Source of the DNA: Shouchella shacheensis
Lineage (GTDB): Bacteria; Bacillota; Bacilli; Bacillales; Bacillaceae_D
Direction: 5' to 3'
Assembly (NCBI RefSeq): GCF_001484965.1
Contig: NZ_LLYY01000008.1
Coordinates: 124,001-188,000, forward strand
DNA length: 64,000 bases
The first letter of the stretch is position 1. Each line of letters starts with the position of its first letter. The notes beneath the pieces are model-generated. The model searched no databases and had not been told where the DNA came from. It saw only the letters and a list, made by a program, of their open reading frames with translations. A program made the position numbers and the translations under genes. Below are positions 8,340-17,037 of this stretch, in pieces.

Positions 8340-8606
8340 TTGAATTACTATGCCGTACTGCTTCCTATGCGAGATAAGGAGAAAAGCCGACAATTTAGAG
8401 AAGAACATCTTCTGTTTCTGGAAAAAGGCCGAAGAGAGGGCTGGATTTTTGCCAACGGCCGGTTTACGGATCAAAGCGGAGGGCTTGTCATCTATAAAGC
8501 AAGGGAGCTACAAGAGGTCGAGGGGTATGTGCAGCAAGATCCGTATATCATTCACGGGGCTAGAAATTATGAAATCCATGAATGGGAAATGGTGCTCGGG
8601 GAGTAA
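8340..8606 (+). CDS. YciI-like small protein
   Basis: An 88-residue protein of the YciI fold (ferredoxin-like, dimeric). It starts with MNYYAVLLPMRDKEKSRQFREEHLLFLE, then has GRREGWIFANGRFTDQSGGLVIYKA and a final IHEWEMV strand. Family members are small, poorly characterised enzymes, some with dehalogenase-like or hydrolase activity, and the substrate here is unknown. The start is TTG 8340 directly behind GGGGAGGG. It converges with the phn operon at a shared terminator. Confidence 0.8.
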   Translation: MNYYAVLLPMRDKEKSRQFREEHLLFLEKGRREGWIFANGRFTDQSGGLVIYKARELQEVEGYVQQDPYIIHGARNYEIHEWEMVLGE

Positions 8607-8611
8607 AACAA

Positions 8612-8643
8612 AAACCTGCGCCACGTCTGACGTGCGCAGGTTT
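8612..8643. terminator. Bidirectional terminator between yciI-like gene and phnE
   Basis: Stem AAACCTGCGC / GCGCAGGTTT, extended inward by CACGT/ACGTG across a small bulge. It lies between convergent genes and can serve both. Confidence 0.8.
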
Positions 8644-8648
8644 CTATA

Positions 8649-9452
8649 TTAAACGACTCGTTTTCGCAGGTTGCTTGAAATCAAGTCTATCAGGAGGACA
8701 ACGACGACAATACCGATCAAAATAATGCCCACACGGTCCCAGCTACGTCCGGTGATCGCGAAAATTAATGGCGTCCCAATGCCCCCCGCACCAATAACAC
8801 CGAGCGTGGCAGCCGAACGCATATTGATTTCAAAACGATAGAGCGTTGCAGAAATGAATCCGGGCAATACTTGGGGCACGACGGCAAACCAGAGAATTTG
8901 AAGTTTGTTTGCTCCTGTGGCAATAAGCGCTTCCTCTGGGCCGCGGTCCATCGCTTCGATCTCCTCGGCATAGAGTTTTCCGAGCATCCCGACGGCGCCG
9001 ATTCCAAGCGCAAGCATCCCTGCGTAAGCGCCAGGACCAACGACTTTAATGAAAAGAAGGGCCATCACAATGTCTGGAAATGTGCGTAAGAAACTCAAAA
9101 CAAATTTCCCTGAACTCGAAATGGCACGGAGCCGGCTTAAATTTCTAGCGGCCCAAAATGAAACCGGCACAGCAATAAGAACAGAGACGAAAATGCCGAC
9201 AACCGCAATCGCAAGGGTTTCCAGCAGAGCACGTAGTAAATCTTCGCCCTCAGGACTGTACACATAATCCCAATCGGGGTTGATAAACCCACCTAGAATG
9301 GCTCTTGTCACGGGTCCAGCGGACTCACGGATGCCGCTGTAATTAATGCCCCCGAATGCCCACACATAAATGGCGAGTAAAAGTAAAATGACAAACGCCG
9401 TTTTCAGTCGACGCTTCTTCGGTTTATGAAGAGTGCTTCGTAGATCGCTCAT
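8649..9452 (-). CDS. phnE: Phosphonate/phosphite-type ABC transporter permease 2
   Basis: A 267-residue inner-membrane permease with about six helices and the ATPase-coupling segment EALIATGANKLQILWFAVVPQVLPGF (EAA loop), typical of PhnE. It starts with an ATGA overlap with the upstream permease gene, behind GGGAG, and is the last gene of the phnD-phnC-phnE-phnE operon. Two different permeases probably form a heterodimer. No C-P lyase genes are in view, so the imported ligand could be phosphonate, phosphite or a phosphate ester; phosphorus supply is the family-level expectation. Confidence 0.9.
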   Translation of the reverse strand: MSDLRSTLHKPKKRRLKTAFVILLLLAIYVWAFGGINYSGIRESAGPVTRAILGGFINPDWDYVYSPEGEDLLRALLETLAIAVVGIFVSVLIAVPVSFWAARNLSRLRAISSSGKFVLSFLRTFPDIVMALLFIKVVGPGAYAGMLALGIGAVGMLGKLYAEEIEAMDRGPEEALIATGANKLQILWFAVVPQVLPGFISATLYRFEINMRSAATLGVIGAGGIGTPLIFAITGRSWDRVGIILIGIVVVVLLIDLISSNLRKRVV

Positions 9453-10237
9453 AGTAGACGCTCCCGAATTTTTAAGCTAATAAAGTCGATAATCACAACG
9501 ACAAGCAGTGTGTAAAGAATAAGTGAGAATACCTGGTCATAGTTAAAGAAAGACAGCGCTCTGTCGTAAAAAATACCAATACCGCCAGCTCCAACAAGAC
9601 CTAAAATTGCGGCAGCGCGAACGTTAATCTCGAATGTGTACAGCACATAGGACGCAAATTGCGGCAGAACCTGCGGAACAACGCCAAACACAATCCATTG
9701 AATTTTATTCGCACCAACGGCGGTCATGGATTCGAGGGGGCCTGACTCGATGTTCTCAATCGCCTCAAAGGAAAGCTTTGCAATGATCCCTATAGAGAAA
9801 ATGCTTAGTGCGACGATACCGGCTAGTGGTGTGAATCCTAAAATCGCTGCAAAAATCGCGGCAAGTAACAGATCAGGAACCGTACGTAAAATGTTAAGCA
9901 GAATACGGGCCGTTTGGTGCAGCCAGACGGGGGTTGCCACATTACGAGAACAAAGGAACATAACGGGAATGGACATGATCGCGCCAAATGTCGTACCGAC
10001 TAAAGCCATTCGAATAGTATCAAGCATCGCAGGAGTAACTGTAGCAAAATACCCCCAGTCAGGTGGAAACATCTGAACGATCAAATCGAGCATATTGCCC
10101 CAGTTGTTAAAAAAGATCATTGGATCCGCGCCAATGTACAATCCACTGGAGGTGATGATGACCACAAGAAGACCTAGAGATGTGTACAGCTTCGTGCGCG
10201 GAGGACGATTAACGGGTAGGTTCGCTTGCTTGCTCAT
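9449..10237 (-). CDS. phnE: Phosphonate/phosphite-type ABC transporter permease 1
   Basis: Membrane permease with the EAA-type loop [27 protein letters not shown] and C-terminal helices. A longer in-frame ORF reaches 10384, but GGGGGAGG is spaced 7 bases from ATG 10237 ([12 protein letters not shown]), which gives 262 residues and a normal PhnE N-terminus. It overlaps the end of phnC by 29 bases and the next permease by 4, so translation is coupled. It is homologous to its neighbour but clearly diverged, which suggests an old duplication. Confidence 0.9.
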   Translation of the reverse strand: MSKQANLPVNRPPRTKLYTSLGLLVVIITSSGLYIGADPMIFFNNWGNMLDLIVQMFPPDWGYFATVTPAMLDTIRMALVGTTFGAIMSIPVMFLCSRNVATPVWLHQTARILLNILRTVPDLLLAAIFAAILGFTPLAGIVALSIFSIGIIAKLSFEAIENIESGPLESMTAVGANKIQWIVFGVVPQVLPQFASYVLYTFEINVRAAAILGLVGAGGIGIFYDRALSFFNYDQVFSLILYTLLVVVIIDFISLKIRERLL

Positions 10238-11006
10238 CCAATTCCTCCCCCAAAAGCTCATCTTCCTGTATAGGTCGACCATAAATTTCCGCAAATTTCT
10301 CGTCCGTTGCTTCCGAAACAGGACCGTCAAATACAATTTCGCCAGCGCGCATGCCGATGATTCTCGTTGCATACTCGCGGGCAAGGTCGATAAAGTGCAG
10401 GTTGACGACGGTCGTAATGTTGTCTTCGGTGTTAATCTTTTTGAGGTCGTCCATGACTTGCTTCGTCGTTAAAGGGTCGAGCGATGCCGTCGGTTCGTCT
10501 GCCAGAATGACACTTGCTTCCTGAGCTAGTGCTCGGGCAATAGACACGCGTTGCTGTTGCCCACCAGAGAGCTCACTGGCACGCGTATAAGCTTTTTCTA
10601 AAATGTTGACGCGCTCAAGCGCACGAAGCGCTAACTCCACATCGTCCTTTGGAAACAAATTTAAAATGGTCCGAAGCGTGCCATGGTAGCCGACGCGGCC
10701 CGATAAAACATTTCGCAAGACGGAGGAACGTTTGATCAGGTTGAAATTCTGAAAAATCATACCAATGTCCTGGCGGCTTTGTCGCAATGCCTTGCCTTTA
10801 GCAGCGGTGATTGACTTTCCATTCACGATGATCTCACCTTCTGTAACGTCATTAAGGCGATTAATTGATCGGAGGAGCGTCGATTTTCCTGCGCCGGAAA
10901 GACCGACAATGACAACAAATTCGCCTTCGTCAATCGTGATGTTAACGTTCTTCAGGCCCTTGGTTCCGTTTGGATAGGTTTTGGAAACGTTTTTAAGCTC
11001 AATCAT
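10209..11006 (-). CDS. phnC: Phosphonate-type ABC transporter ATP-binding protein
   Basis: A 265-residue ATPase that powers the PhnDE importer. Walker A is [18 protein letters not shown] (near residue 35), the Q-loop is IFQNFNL, the signature is [16 protein letters not shown], Walker B is [12 protein letters not shown] and the H-loop His is in [10 protein letters not shown]. Spacing and sequence are those of PhnC rather than PstB. It is separated from phnD by a stable intercistronic hairpin, which would allow more binding protein than ATPase to be made. Confidence 0.93.
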   Translation of the reverse strand: MIELKNVSKTYPNGTKGLKNVNITIDEGEFVVIVGLSGAGKSTLLRSINRLNDVTEGEIIVNGKSITAAKGKALRQSRQDIGMIFQNFNLIKRSSVLRNVLSGRVGYHGTLRTILNLFPKDDVELALRALERVNILEKAYTRASELSGGQQQRVSIARALAQEASVILADEPTASLDPLTTKQVMDDLKKINTEDNITTVVNLHFIDLAREYATRIIGMRAGEIVFDGPVSEATDEKFAEIYGRPIQEDELLGEELDEQASEPTR

Positions 11007-11067
11007 TTGCGTACCTACTCTCTTAAAAGATAAGTATTAAAATAAATAAAGGAAGGATACATAGGAG

Positions 11068-11101
11068 GAGAGCTCGGGGCGGTAAAGGGCGCCGAGCTCT
11101 C
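11068..11101 (-). promoter_or_regulatory. Intercistronic hairpin between phnD and phnC
   Basis: Ten-base-pair stem GAGAGCTCGG / CCGAGCTCTC with a 14-base loop in the 128-bp gap. It has no T-run on the minus strand, so it is more likely an mRNA-stabilising or processing structure protecting the phnD message than a terminator. Confidence 0.6.
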
Positions 11102-11134
11102 TCTTTAGAAAGTACATTCTACAAACGTATATCG

Positions 11135-12088
11135 TTACTCGCTTGTTACGCGCTCTTCATAATCACGCACGATGTCAAAGTTGGAATCGTCAGACTCAAC
11201 ATACCCTTGATGTGTATAGACGTCATAAATGATTTCCCGTCCTTCTTCCGATTCGCCAATGGTGATAAAGGCTTGCTGGATTTTTTCCATCCATTCTGGA
11301 TCCATGTCAGAACGAACGGAAATCGTGTCGTTAGGAATGAATTCTGTTGTTCCGATAATTTTCGTGTCTTCAAATACGTCAGGGAAATCGCCTTCGACGG
11401 TGTTTCTCGCATCCTGGAAGGTTGCGGCCACATCCACATCTCCATTTAGAACGGCGATAATGCCAGCATCATGTCCTGTGAGGTTAACAGGGTTCACATC
11501 GGTTTGGGGGTCGATGCCTGCATCCATCATAGAAGCAGCCGGCCAAATGTATCCTGCCGAAGAAGAAACATCCTGGAACCCAATGGTAGCTCCTTCAAGG
11601 TCTTCAATCGAGTCATATTCGGAATCAGCCATAGCAACAAACTGTGCTTTGTACCCATCCACGAGCTCGTCCGTTTCGGAACCGTCTTCTTCATTGACCC
11701 CATAACGTTGGGATTGTAGAATCACTTCTGCCGCGCCCATCTCCTTTGCTTGTACATAAGCGGTTGGCGGCAAGAAGCCTACATCAATCTGTTCAGAAGC
11801 CATCGCTTCAACGACGGAGGTATAATTAGTAGATACACTCACTGTAACTGGAATATCAATTTCGTCCTCAAGTAAATCTTCAAGCGGTTTCGCGCGCGCT
11901 TCTAACGTTTCTGCGTTTTGCGAGGGCACGAATTGAACGGTTAGTTCTTCTGGGACATAGCCGCCTCCGCTTGCTTCCTCTCCATTGTCACCATTTCCAT
12001 TTGTTTCTTCATCGTTTCCACCGCCACACGCGACAAGCGCAAGTGTTGAAAACGCGACAAGCGTCGAACCTGCTAGCTTCTTTTTCAT
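11135..12088 (-). CDS. phnD: Phosphonate-type ABC transporter substrate-binding lipoprotein
   Basis: A 317-residue extracellular lipoprotein. The signal peptide MKKKLAGSTLVAFSTLALVA ends at a lipobox with Cys (LVAC). An acidic, Gly/Asn-rich linker follows, then the PhnD domain with ELTVQFVPSQNAETLEARAKPLEDLLE, TNYTSVVEAMASEQIDVGFL and SSAGYIWPA. It captures the ligand outside the membrane and passes it to PhnE. A TTG at 12091 is in frame, but ATG 12088 is better spaced from AGGGGG. It is first in the operon, behind a consensus promoter. Confidence 0.92.
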   Translation of the reverse strand: MKKKLAGSTLVAFSTLALVACGGGNDEETNGNGDNGEEASGGGYVPEELTVQFVPSQNAETLEARAKPLEDLLEDEIDIPVTVSVSTNYTSVVEAMASEQIDVGFLPPTAYVQAKEMGAAEVILQSQRYGVNEEDGSETDELVDGYKAQFVAMADSEYDSIEDLEGATIGFQDVSSSAGYIWPAASMMDAGIDPQTDVNPVNLTGHDAGIIAVLNGDVDVAATFQDARNTVEGDFPDVFEDTKIIGTTEFIPNDTISVRSDMDPEWMEKIQQAFITIGESEEGREIIYDVYTHQGYVESDDSNFDIVRDYEERVTSE

Positions 12089-12133
12089 CAAAAAATCCCC
12101 CTATGATTTGATTAAGGACAGCTTTTCTCGTTA

Positions 12134-12162
12134 ATTGTAGAATTGTGTGTAAAACCTGTCAA
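12134..12162 (-). promoter_or_regulatory. Sigma-A type promoter of the phn operon
   Basis: On the minus strand TTGACA (12162-12157) and TACAAT (12139-12134) are separated by exactly 17 bases, about 45 bases before the phnD start. This is close to consensus. T-rich repeats around the -10 vaguely resemble Pho boxes but do not keep the 11-bp period. Confidence 0.8.
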
Positions 12163-12416
12163 GACTGGTTTTTCAACGACTTTAGGTACTGCTTATACTC
12201 AAGTGAAAAAGGTGTGATAGGTAAGGGAAATACTCAGCGTTTGAGAAGTTATTTCCAGGCATAAATTTTAAAATACCCTCGCCTATCTTAAAGGTCAGCT
12301 TCAACGGCACCCTCCTACCTTTAACTGTTGTCCCAACTTCTACTGTACCAAATCGAAGGCATTCTTTAGATGGAGTTTCTGTAAAGGTTTTGTAAATCTT
12401 ATTTAAGGTCGCCAAG
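12163..12416. other. Region without a supported gene
   Basis: Between the phn promoter and the small basic protein gene. One minus-strand ORF of 77 codons (12182-12415) starts at TTG with no ribosome site, so I do not call it. No stable hairpin or repeat is evident. Confidence 0.5.
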
Positions 12417-12563
12417 CTATTTGAACAATTTCCTTGTCAGTTGGTTGATCGCGCGGTGCGCTGGACGCCTGACCGCACGTCGGGCAAGGCGCTTGTGATA
12501 CGTGCCGTTCTTCACGGACTTCGCATCGCCGAATAGTCGTAGGAGTTTGAATAGGACGTTCAT
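12417..12563 (-). CDS. Small basic protein of unknown function (48 residues)
   Basis: Encodes a short, strongly cationic protein: MNVLFKLLRLFGDAKSVKNG, then a tail with several RR/KR pairs ending QLTRKLFK. A longer ORF exists, but AAGGAGG spaced 7 bases before ATG 12563 fixes this start. I recall similar short proteins (an amphipathic N-terminal helix, a GD...VKNG turn and a basic C-terminus) annotated as hypothetical in Bacillus and its plasmids or phages. The function is unknown; nucleic-acid or membrane binding would fit the charge. No terminator is seen. Confidence 0.65.
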   Translation of the reverse strand: MNVLFKLLRLFGDAKSVKNGTYHKRLARRAVRRPAHRAINQLTRKLFK

Positions 12564-12753
12564 TTGTGGACCTCCTTCATGTAATGGGCAGTTGATTTTG
12601 GCGAATGTACTTCTATCATACACGAGAGGGTGATAGAAGGCGAAGATCACCCCCATCCCCTTGAATAAATCATTATTTTTTGTGCAAACTCTCCTGTATT
12701 AGAGCATTCACTGTCATCGGGTTAGGCTTCTACGAAATTGTCTCAATGCACTA

Positions 12754-12782
12754 TTGAAAAAATAAAGCTGTTCTTATATACT
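12754..12782 (+). promoter_or_regulatory. Promoter of the amino-sugar PTS operon
   Basis: TTGAAA (12754-12759) and TATACT (12777-12782) with a 17-base spacer, 31 bases before the EIIBC start. An in-frame ATG at 12784 would lie at or before the transcription start, which supports the downstream ATG 12814 as the real one. Confidence 0.75.
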
Positions 12783-12813
12783 TATGAAAATCATTTTATT
12801 TATGGAGGTTATT

Positions 12814-14349
12814 ATGAAAAGTGTTTTCTTTGAGAAGGCTCAGCGATTTGGCAAATCCTTTATGCTCCCCATTGCCGTTCTTCCTGCGGCAGGCTTACTT
12901 CTAGGGATCGGCGGAGCGCTTAGTAACCCAAATACGTTGGTAGCTTATCCTTTTTTAGATCAGGCTCTTTTGCAAGCGATCTTCACTGTTATGAGTTCCG
13001 CAGGGAACATTGTCTTTGCTAACTTGCCGCTTCTATTCGCTGTTGGGTTAGCTGTTGGCTTAGCCAGGGCAGATAAAGGAACAGTAGGGCTTGCTGCGGT
13101 CATTGCTTTTTTTGTGATGAACGCAACTATCAATGCGATGCTAGTTATTACAGGAAATTTAGCAGACGACAACTTGGCAGACGTTGGACAAGGAATGAGC
13201 GTTGGCATTCAAACGCTTGAAACAGGTGTGTTTGGTGGAGTACTTGTTGGTGTGATGGCCTACATGCTTCATGCACGCTATTACAAAATTGAGTTGCCAC
13301 GCTTTCTCGGATTTTTCGGGGGCTCGCGCTTTATTCCGATTGTCAGTTCACTTGGCGGAATGATTTTGGGAGTGGTTTTGTTCTATGTTTGGCCTTTTAT
13401 CCAATCAGGGATTTTCTCGCTTGGGGGATTGGTAGAGGCGACTGGATATGTTGGTACATTTATATACGGAACGATTCTGAGACTACTTGGACCTTTTGGT
13501 CTTCATCATATTTTTTATATGCCGTTTTGGACAACCAGCCTTGGTGGGTCGATGATCGTAGATGGCACGCTTGTAGAAGGTACACAACGGATTTTCTTTG
13601 CCCAGCTTGCGGATCCTACAGTGGAACAATTCTATGAGGGCACCTCACGCTTTATGTCCGGACGTTTTATTACGATGATGTTTGGCCTACTTGGTGCGTG
13701 TCTCGCCCTCTATCACACGGCCAAGCCAAAAAATAAAAAGATCGTCGCTGGGTTGATGCTCTCTGCTGGTCTTACTTCCTTTTTAACGGGGATCACGGAA
13801 CCGATTGAGTTCTCCTTCCTCTTCATTGCGCCAGTATTATATGTGATTCACGCGGTTTTTGATGGCTTTGCCTTTATGCTGGCTCACATTTTTTCCATTA
13901 CAATTGGACAAACGTTCTCAGGTGGATTTATAGACTTCATGTTGTTTGGTGTCCTGCAAGGGAATGAGAAAACCAATTGGATTTTTGTACCTATTATTGG
14001 AGTTATATGGTTTTTTATGTACTACTTCACTTTCCGTTTTATGATCACAAAGTTTAACTTTAAAACGCCTGGCAGGGAGGATGAAGAAATGGCTACGGAG
14101 TCTGTAAAAGGCACTGACCGTGCAGCGGCAATTCTGAAAGGTCTTGGTGAAAAAGAGAATATAAAAGATGTTGATGCCTGTGCGACTAGATTACGTGTGA
14201 GCGTCCATGACGGGGAACAAGTGGATAAAGAAACGTTAAAAGCAACAGGAGCCAAAGGGGTTATTATCAGTGGCAATGGTGTACAGGTCATCTACGGACC
14301 TGAAGTAACAGTGATTCGAAATGAAATTGATGAAGTGATGGGAGAATAA
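12814..14349 (+). CDS. PTS sugar transporter EIIBC, probably N-acetylmannosamine/amino sugar
   Basis: A 511-residue glucose-superfamily PTS permease. The EIIC domain (about 1-410) holds some ten membrane segments with GFFGGSRFIPI and the active motif GITEPIEFSFLF. The C-terminal EIIB domain has the phosphorylated Cys in DACATRLRV. No EIIA domain is fused or encoded nearby, so a shared EIIA must donate phosphate. The start is ATG 12814 behind GGAGG. nanE follows 4 bases later and an RpiR regulator converges, so import of ManNAc (or a related N-acetyl amino sugar) as the 6-phosphate is the best reading; glucose or GlcNAc cannot be excluded. Confidence 0.88.
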   Translation: MKSVFFEKAQRFGKSFMLPIAVLPAAGLLLGIGGALSNPNTLVAYPFLDQALLQAIFTVMSSAGNIVFANLPLLFAVGLAVGLARADKGTVGLAAVIAFFVMNATINAMLVITGNLADDNLADVGQGMSVGIQTLETGVFGGVLVGVMAYMLHARYYKIELPRFLGFFGGSRFIPIVSSLGGMILGVVLFYVWPFIQSGIFSLGGLVEATGYVGTFIYGTILRLLGPFGLHHIFYMPFWTTSLGGSMIVDGTLVEGTQRIFFAQLADPTVEQFYEGTSRFMSGRFITMMFGLLGACLALYHTAKPKNKKIVAGLMLSAGLTSFLTGITEPIEFSFLFIAPVLYVIHAVFDGFAFMLAHIFSITIGQTFSGGFIDFMLFGVLQGNEKTNWIFVPIIGVIWFFMYYFTFRFMITKFNFKTPGREDEEMATESVKGTDRAAAILKGLGEKENIKDVDACATRLRVSVHDGEQVDKETLKATGAKGVIISGNGVQVIYGPEVTVIRNEIDEVMGE

Positions 14350-14353
14350 AGAG

Positions 14354-15043
14354 ATGCATGATGTATTGATAGAAATAAAAGGAAAGCTCGTGGTTTCCTG
14401 CCAGGCGCTTCAGCATGAACCGCTCCATTCGTCCTATATTATGGGGCGAATGGCGATAGCTGCCAGGGAAGGCGGTGCATCCGCTATCCGGGCCAATTCA
14501 AAAGCGGACATTAAAGAGATAAAAGGGAACATTGAGCTCCCAGTGATTGGCATTGTAAAAAGGGATTATCCGGATAGCGACGTCTATATCACAGCGACAA
14601 TGAGAGAAATTAAGGAGCTGGCGCAAGCAGGAACGGAAATGATTGCGATGGATGCGACTAAACAATCACGCCCAGAAGGAGAGACTTTAGAAGGACTCGT
14701 CGAAAAAACAAGGCGTGCATATCCAGATGTGGCCCTAATGGCGGACGTGTCAACTACTGGAGAAGCCATTCAAGCGGAGAGGCTCGGCTTTGACTGCATC
14801 TCAACGACACTCGTCGGCTATACAAGCTATACAGAAGGTCAGCGAACTGCTGATGATGATTTTGCGATCCTTAAGGATATTCTTGCTAACGTTAGCACCC
14901 CTGTGATCGCTGAAGGGAAAATGGATACACCAGAATTAGCGAAAGCAGCGCTTGACGCGGGCGCATTTAGTGTCGTGGTGGGTGGGGCTATCACGCGCCC
15001 GCAGCAGATCACAAAAATGTTTGTCAACCAGCTTAATAAATAG
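14354..15043 (+). CDS. nanE: N-acetylmannosamine-6-phosphate 2-epimerase
   Basis: A 229-residue TIM-barrel enzyme that converts ManNAc-6-P to GlcNAc-6-P so it can enter the nagA-nagB route. Family signatures are LVVSCQALQHEPL at the N-terminus, AIRANS, the catalytic Lys in GIVKRDYP, MIAMDAT, MADVST, STTLVGYT and the C-terminal VIAEGK and VVVGGAITRP. It sits 4 bases after the PTS gene, so the imported sugar phosphate is delivered directly to it. No sialic acid lyase is nearby, so free ManNAc rather than sialic acid looks like the source. Confidence 0.95.
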   Translation: MHDVLIEIKGKLVVSCQALQHEPLHSSYIMGRMAIAAREGGASAIRANSKADIKEIKGNIELPVIGIVKRDYPDSDVYITATMREIKELAQAGTEMIAMDATKQSRPEGETLEGLVEKTRRAYPDVALMADVSTTGEAIQAERLGFDCISTTLVGYTSYTEGQRTADDDFAILKDILANVSTPVIAEGKMDTPELAKAALDAGAFSVVVGGAITRPQQITKMFVNQLNK

Positions 15044-15052
15044 GAAAAGAAG

Positions 15053-15084
15053 AAAGATATAGGTGCTTGTGTGCCTATATCTTT
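15053..15084. terminator. Bidirectional terminator between nanE and the rpiR gene
   Basis: Perfect 11-bp stem AAAGATATAGG / CCTATATCTTT with T-rich flanks on both strands. It overlaps the 3' end of the rpiR gene. Confidence 0.88.
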
Positions 15085-15881
15085 TTTAATTGATTAAGCG
15101 CTTCTAGCGTCTTCATGCGACTTGCTTCCCGTTCGTTGTTCTTGAGCAAAACCATGCTGAGCAAATCAAGCATATGGAAGATGGAGAGCTGTGCGTTAAG
15201 GAAGCCTTTAGAGTAAAAAGGTTTCGGGCTGTAACTAAGAAGCAAAAGGTCAGCTAAATCACTGAGGGGGGTGTGCTCATGGTTGGTGATCAGCAGGAGC
15301 TGCGCGTTGTTTTGCTTGGCAAGCTGGGCAGCATCGATAATATCCTGAGTGTGACCAGAGTTGGAGATCGCAATTACCACGTCGTCTGGACCGAGCAAGG
15401 AAGCGTTCATCAGCATCGTATGAGAATCAACGTGGCAATCGACGCGCATACCCATCCGCATTAAGCGGAATTTTAGTTCCTGCGCAGATAGCCCTGAGCT
15501 ACCAATGCCATAGATTTCAATTCGAGCAGCCGCTTCAATCAGTTGGCATGCTTCTATAACTTTCTCTTCACTTACAAGTGTACGGCTTCCACTTATGATG
15601 ACTTTGTAGATATGTTCCATCTCGGAAATGAGGCTGTCTTGCTCTGTGTTTTTAGTAAGTTCATCTCGTAGCAGAATTTTGAACTCTACAAAGCTCTGAA
15701 CGCCGATCTTCTGACAGAAGCGGGTGATTGTTGCGATGGAGGCGTCACTTTTCTGTGCTAAGTCCCGGATATGAATATTGGCTAGCTCTTGTGTGTGTGT
15801 CGTAACGTAGTCGGCAATTCGTTTTTCCGTAGCACTAAGTGTGTGATACTTCACTTGAATTTGTTGAACAATTGAGCTCAT
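15075..15881 (-). CDS. RpiR-family regulator with SIS domain (MurR-like)
   Basis: A 268-residue regulator. The N-terminal helix-turn-helix (about residues 17-60) has IRDLAQKSDASIATITRFCQKIG, and the SIS sugar-phosphate binding domain (about 120-250) has IYGIGSSGLSAQELKFRL and ISNSGHTQDIIDAA. Such proteins sense phosphosugars and usually control the adjacent catabolic genes. Convergent orientation with the EIIBC-nanE operon makes it the likely controller, with ManNAc-6-P or GlcNAc-6-P as candidate ligand. The start is ATG 15881 with AAAGGA about 11 bases upstream. Confidence 0.9.
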   Translation of the reverse strand: MSSIVQQIQVKYHTLSATEKRIADYVTTHTQELANIHIRDLAQKSDASIATITRFCQKIGVQSFVEFKILLRDELTKNTEQDSLISEMEHIYKVIISGSRTLVSEEKVIEACQLIEAAARIEIYGIGSSGLSAQELKFRLMRMGMRVDCHVDSHTMLMNASLLGPDDVVIAISNSGHTQDIIDAAQLAKQNNAQLLLITNHEHTPLSDLADLLLLSYSPKPFYSKGFLNAQLSIFHMLDLLSMVLLKNNEREASRMKTLEALNQLKKI

Positions 15882-16118
15882 AACCGTTTATCGTCCTTTC
15901 AGTTAGATACTAGCTCTATCATACATGAAAAACGTGTTGGAAAGCGATCTTCCATGTGGAGGCTTATGTAATTTTGCAACAAATGTACGGTCTTAAACAT
16001 CCGGGTACAGGTAAAAATCTCCTTCCGTCTCGCTGTAAGTACCGCCACCCGCCGTTCCCCTCTTTCTTTTCTTGAATAGCATGGAACCAGATCATTTTAA
16101 TGGAAAGAAGGAGGAAAA

Positions 16119-16775
16119 ATGGGAATCCTACGCATCAATTATTTAGCGATTGGCGATTCGCTTTCAGTTGGGGTGGGGAGCTCTCTTTTGGGGCGGGGAG
16201 GACTCGTCCCTCGCTATGCGTGTATGACGGAAAGAGCTCTGGGAGGCCGAGTCGCCGTAGAGATGGCTGCAAGATCGGGGCTGACGTCTGAAGAAATTTT
16301 AACGCTCGGGACACAGCCTCAACTGCGGCGAACCATTTTCCAAGCCAATATCATCACGGTCACTGCAGGAGGCAATGATTTAATTCACGCGTACGAATGG
16401 TTTAAGAGAGGTGGAGATGAGAGAGTTTTATTCCGGGTCTTATGTGAGGCTACAGAGAATCTCTCCGCTCTTGTGTCCTACGTATGCAAGGTGAAAGGAA
16501 GCTGCTATGAACCATACATGATTCGTGTATTCAACGTGTTTAATCCGCTACCAGCCCTTCCGCTCGCCGATCAATTTGTGCGGCGATTGAATCAGCATCT
16601 CGCTACTCTCCAGGGGCATCCCCATGTGCGAATCGTGAATGTGTATTCCGTCTTTCACGGGCGGGAGAACATGTTGCTTTCTAGTGATCAAATTCATCCA
16701 AATGACGAAGGGTACCATCTAATGGCTTCTCAAGCCGTTAGAACGGGCTATGGCAGACTGGGTGTAAGGAGATAA
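16119..16775 (+). CDS. SGNH/GDSL-family hydrolase (esterase/lipase-like)
   Basis: A 218-residue hydrolase. Block I GDSLSVG carries the nucleophile Ser, block III is TAGGNDL, and the catalytic Asp/His pair is in SDQIHPNDEGY near the C-terminus. No signal peptide is seen, so it acts in the cytoplasm unless exported another way. It resembles the YpmR/LipC class of Bacillus; substrates in the family include phospholipids and acetyl-sugars. The start is behind AAGGAGG with a 4-base gap. It is monocistronic. Confidence 0.88.
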   Translation: MGILRINYLAIGDSLSVGVGSSLLGRGGLVPRYACMTERALGGRVAVEMAARSGLTSEEILTLGTQPQLRRTIFQANIITVTAGGNDLIHAYEWFKRGGDERVLFRVLCEATENLSALVSYVCKVKGSCYEPYMIRVFNVFNPLPALPLADQFVRRLNQHLATLQGHPHVRIVNVYSVFHGRENMLLSSDQIHPNDEGYHLMASQAVRTGYGRLGVRR

Positions 16776-16921
16776 CATCGTTCAAGTCTGCTGCCGAAGT
16801 AGAGGGAAAAGTCCTTAGGTTTGCCTTACGAATTTGTAAGAATTCCGTAAGAAAGATCGATATATTCCCGCTTGCTTTCATTGTATACTTTATGTATCAA
16901 TTCAGAAGGAGCGATGAATAG

Positions 16922-17014
16922 GTGAGCGGTAGTTTCGGCGTGAAGTTCATGTCCACCCTGTTTTTTCTTGGGATCGTTGGTGTTGTCATTGTAGCCATCA
17001 GTGTTCAGTCTTAA
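16922..17014 (+). CDS. Small single-pass membrane peptide (30 residues)
   Basis: A GTG-initiated ORF reading MSGSFGVKFMSTLFFLGIVG, then VVIVAISVQS: a short polar start and one hydrophobic helix of about 20 residues. AAGGAG lies 10 bases upstream, TATACT lies farther upstream, and an intrinsic terminator follows 23 bases after the stop, so this is a complete small transcription unit. No function is known. The GTG start is inferred; the overlapping ATG at 16915 stops after three codons. Confidence 0.6.
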   Translation: MSGSFGVKFMSTLFFLGIVGVVIVAISVQS

Positions 17015-17037
17015 AGGCGAACACTTCATATAGGGAG

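Noticed and set aside
12134-12165. Pho boxes at the phn promoter
   Set aside because: TTTACA, TTCTAC and TTAACG stretches are present, but they do not keep the regular 11-bp spacing expected for PhoP binding.
12182-12415. Minus-strand ORF of 77 codons after the small basic protein gene
   Set aside because: It starts at TTG with no ribosome site, overlaps nothing informative, has no recognisable family and lies where mRNA of the upstream small gene would simply trail off.
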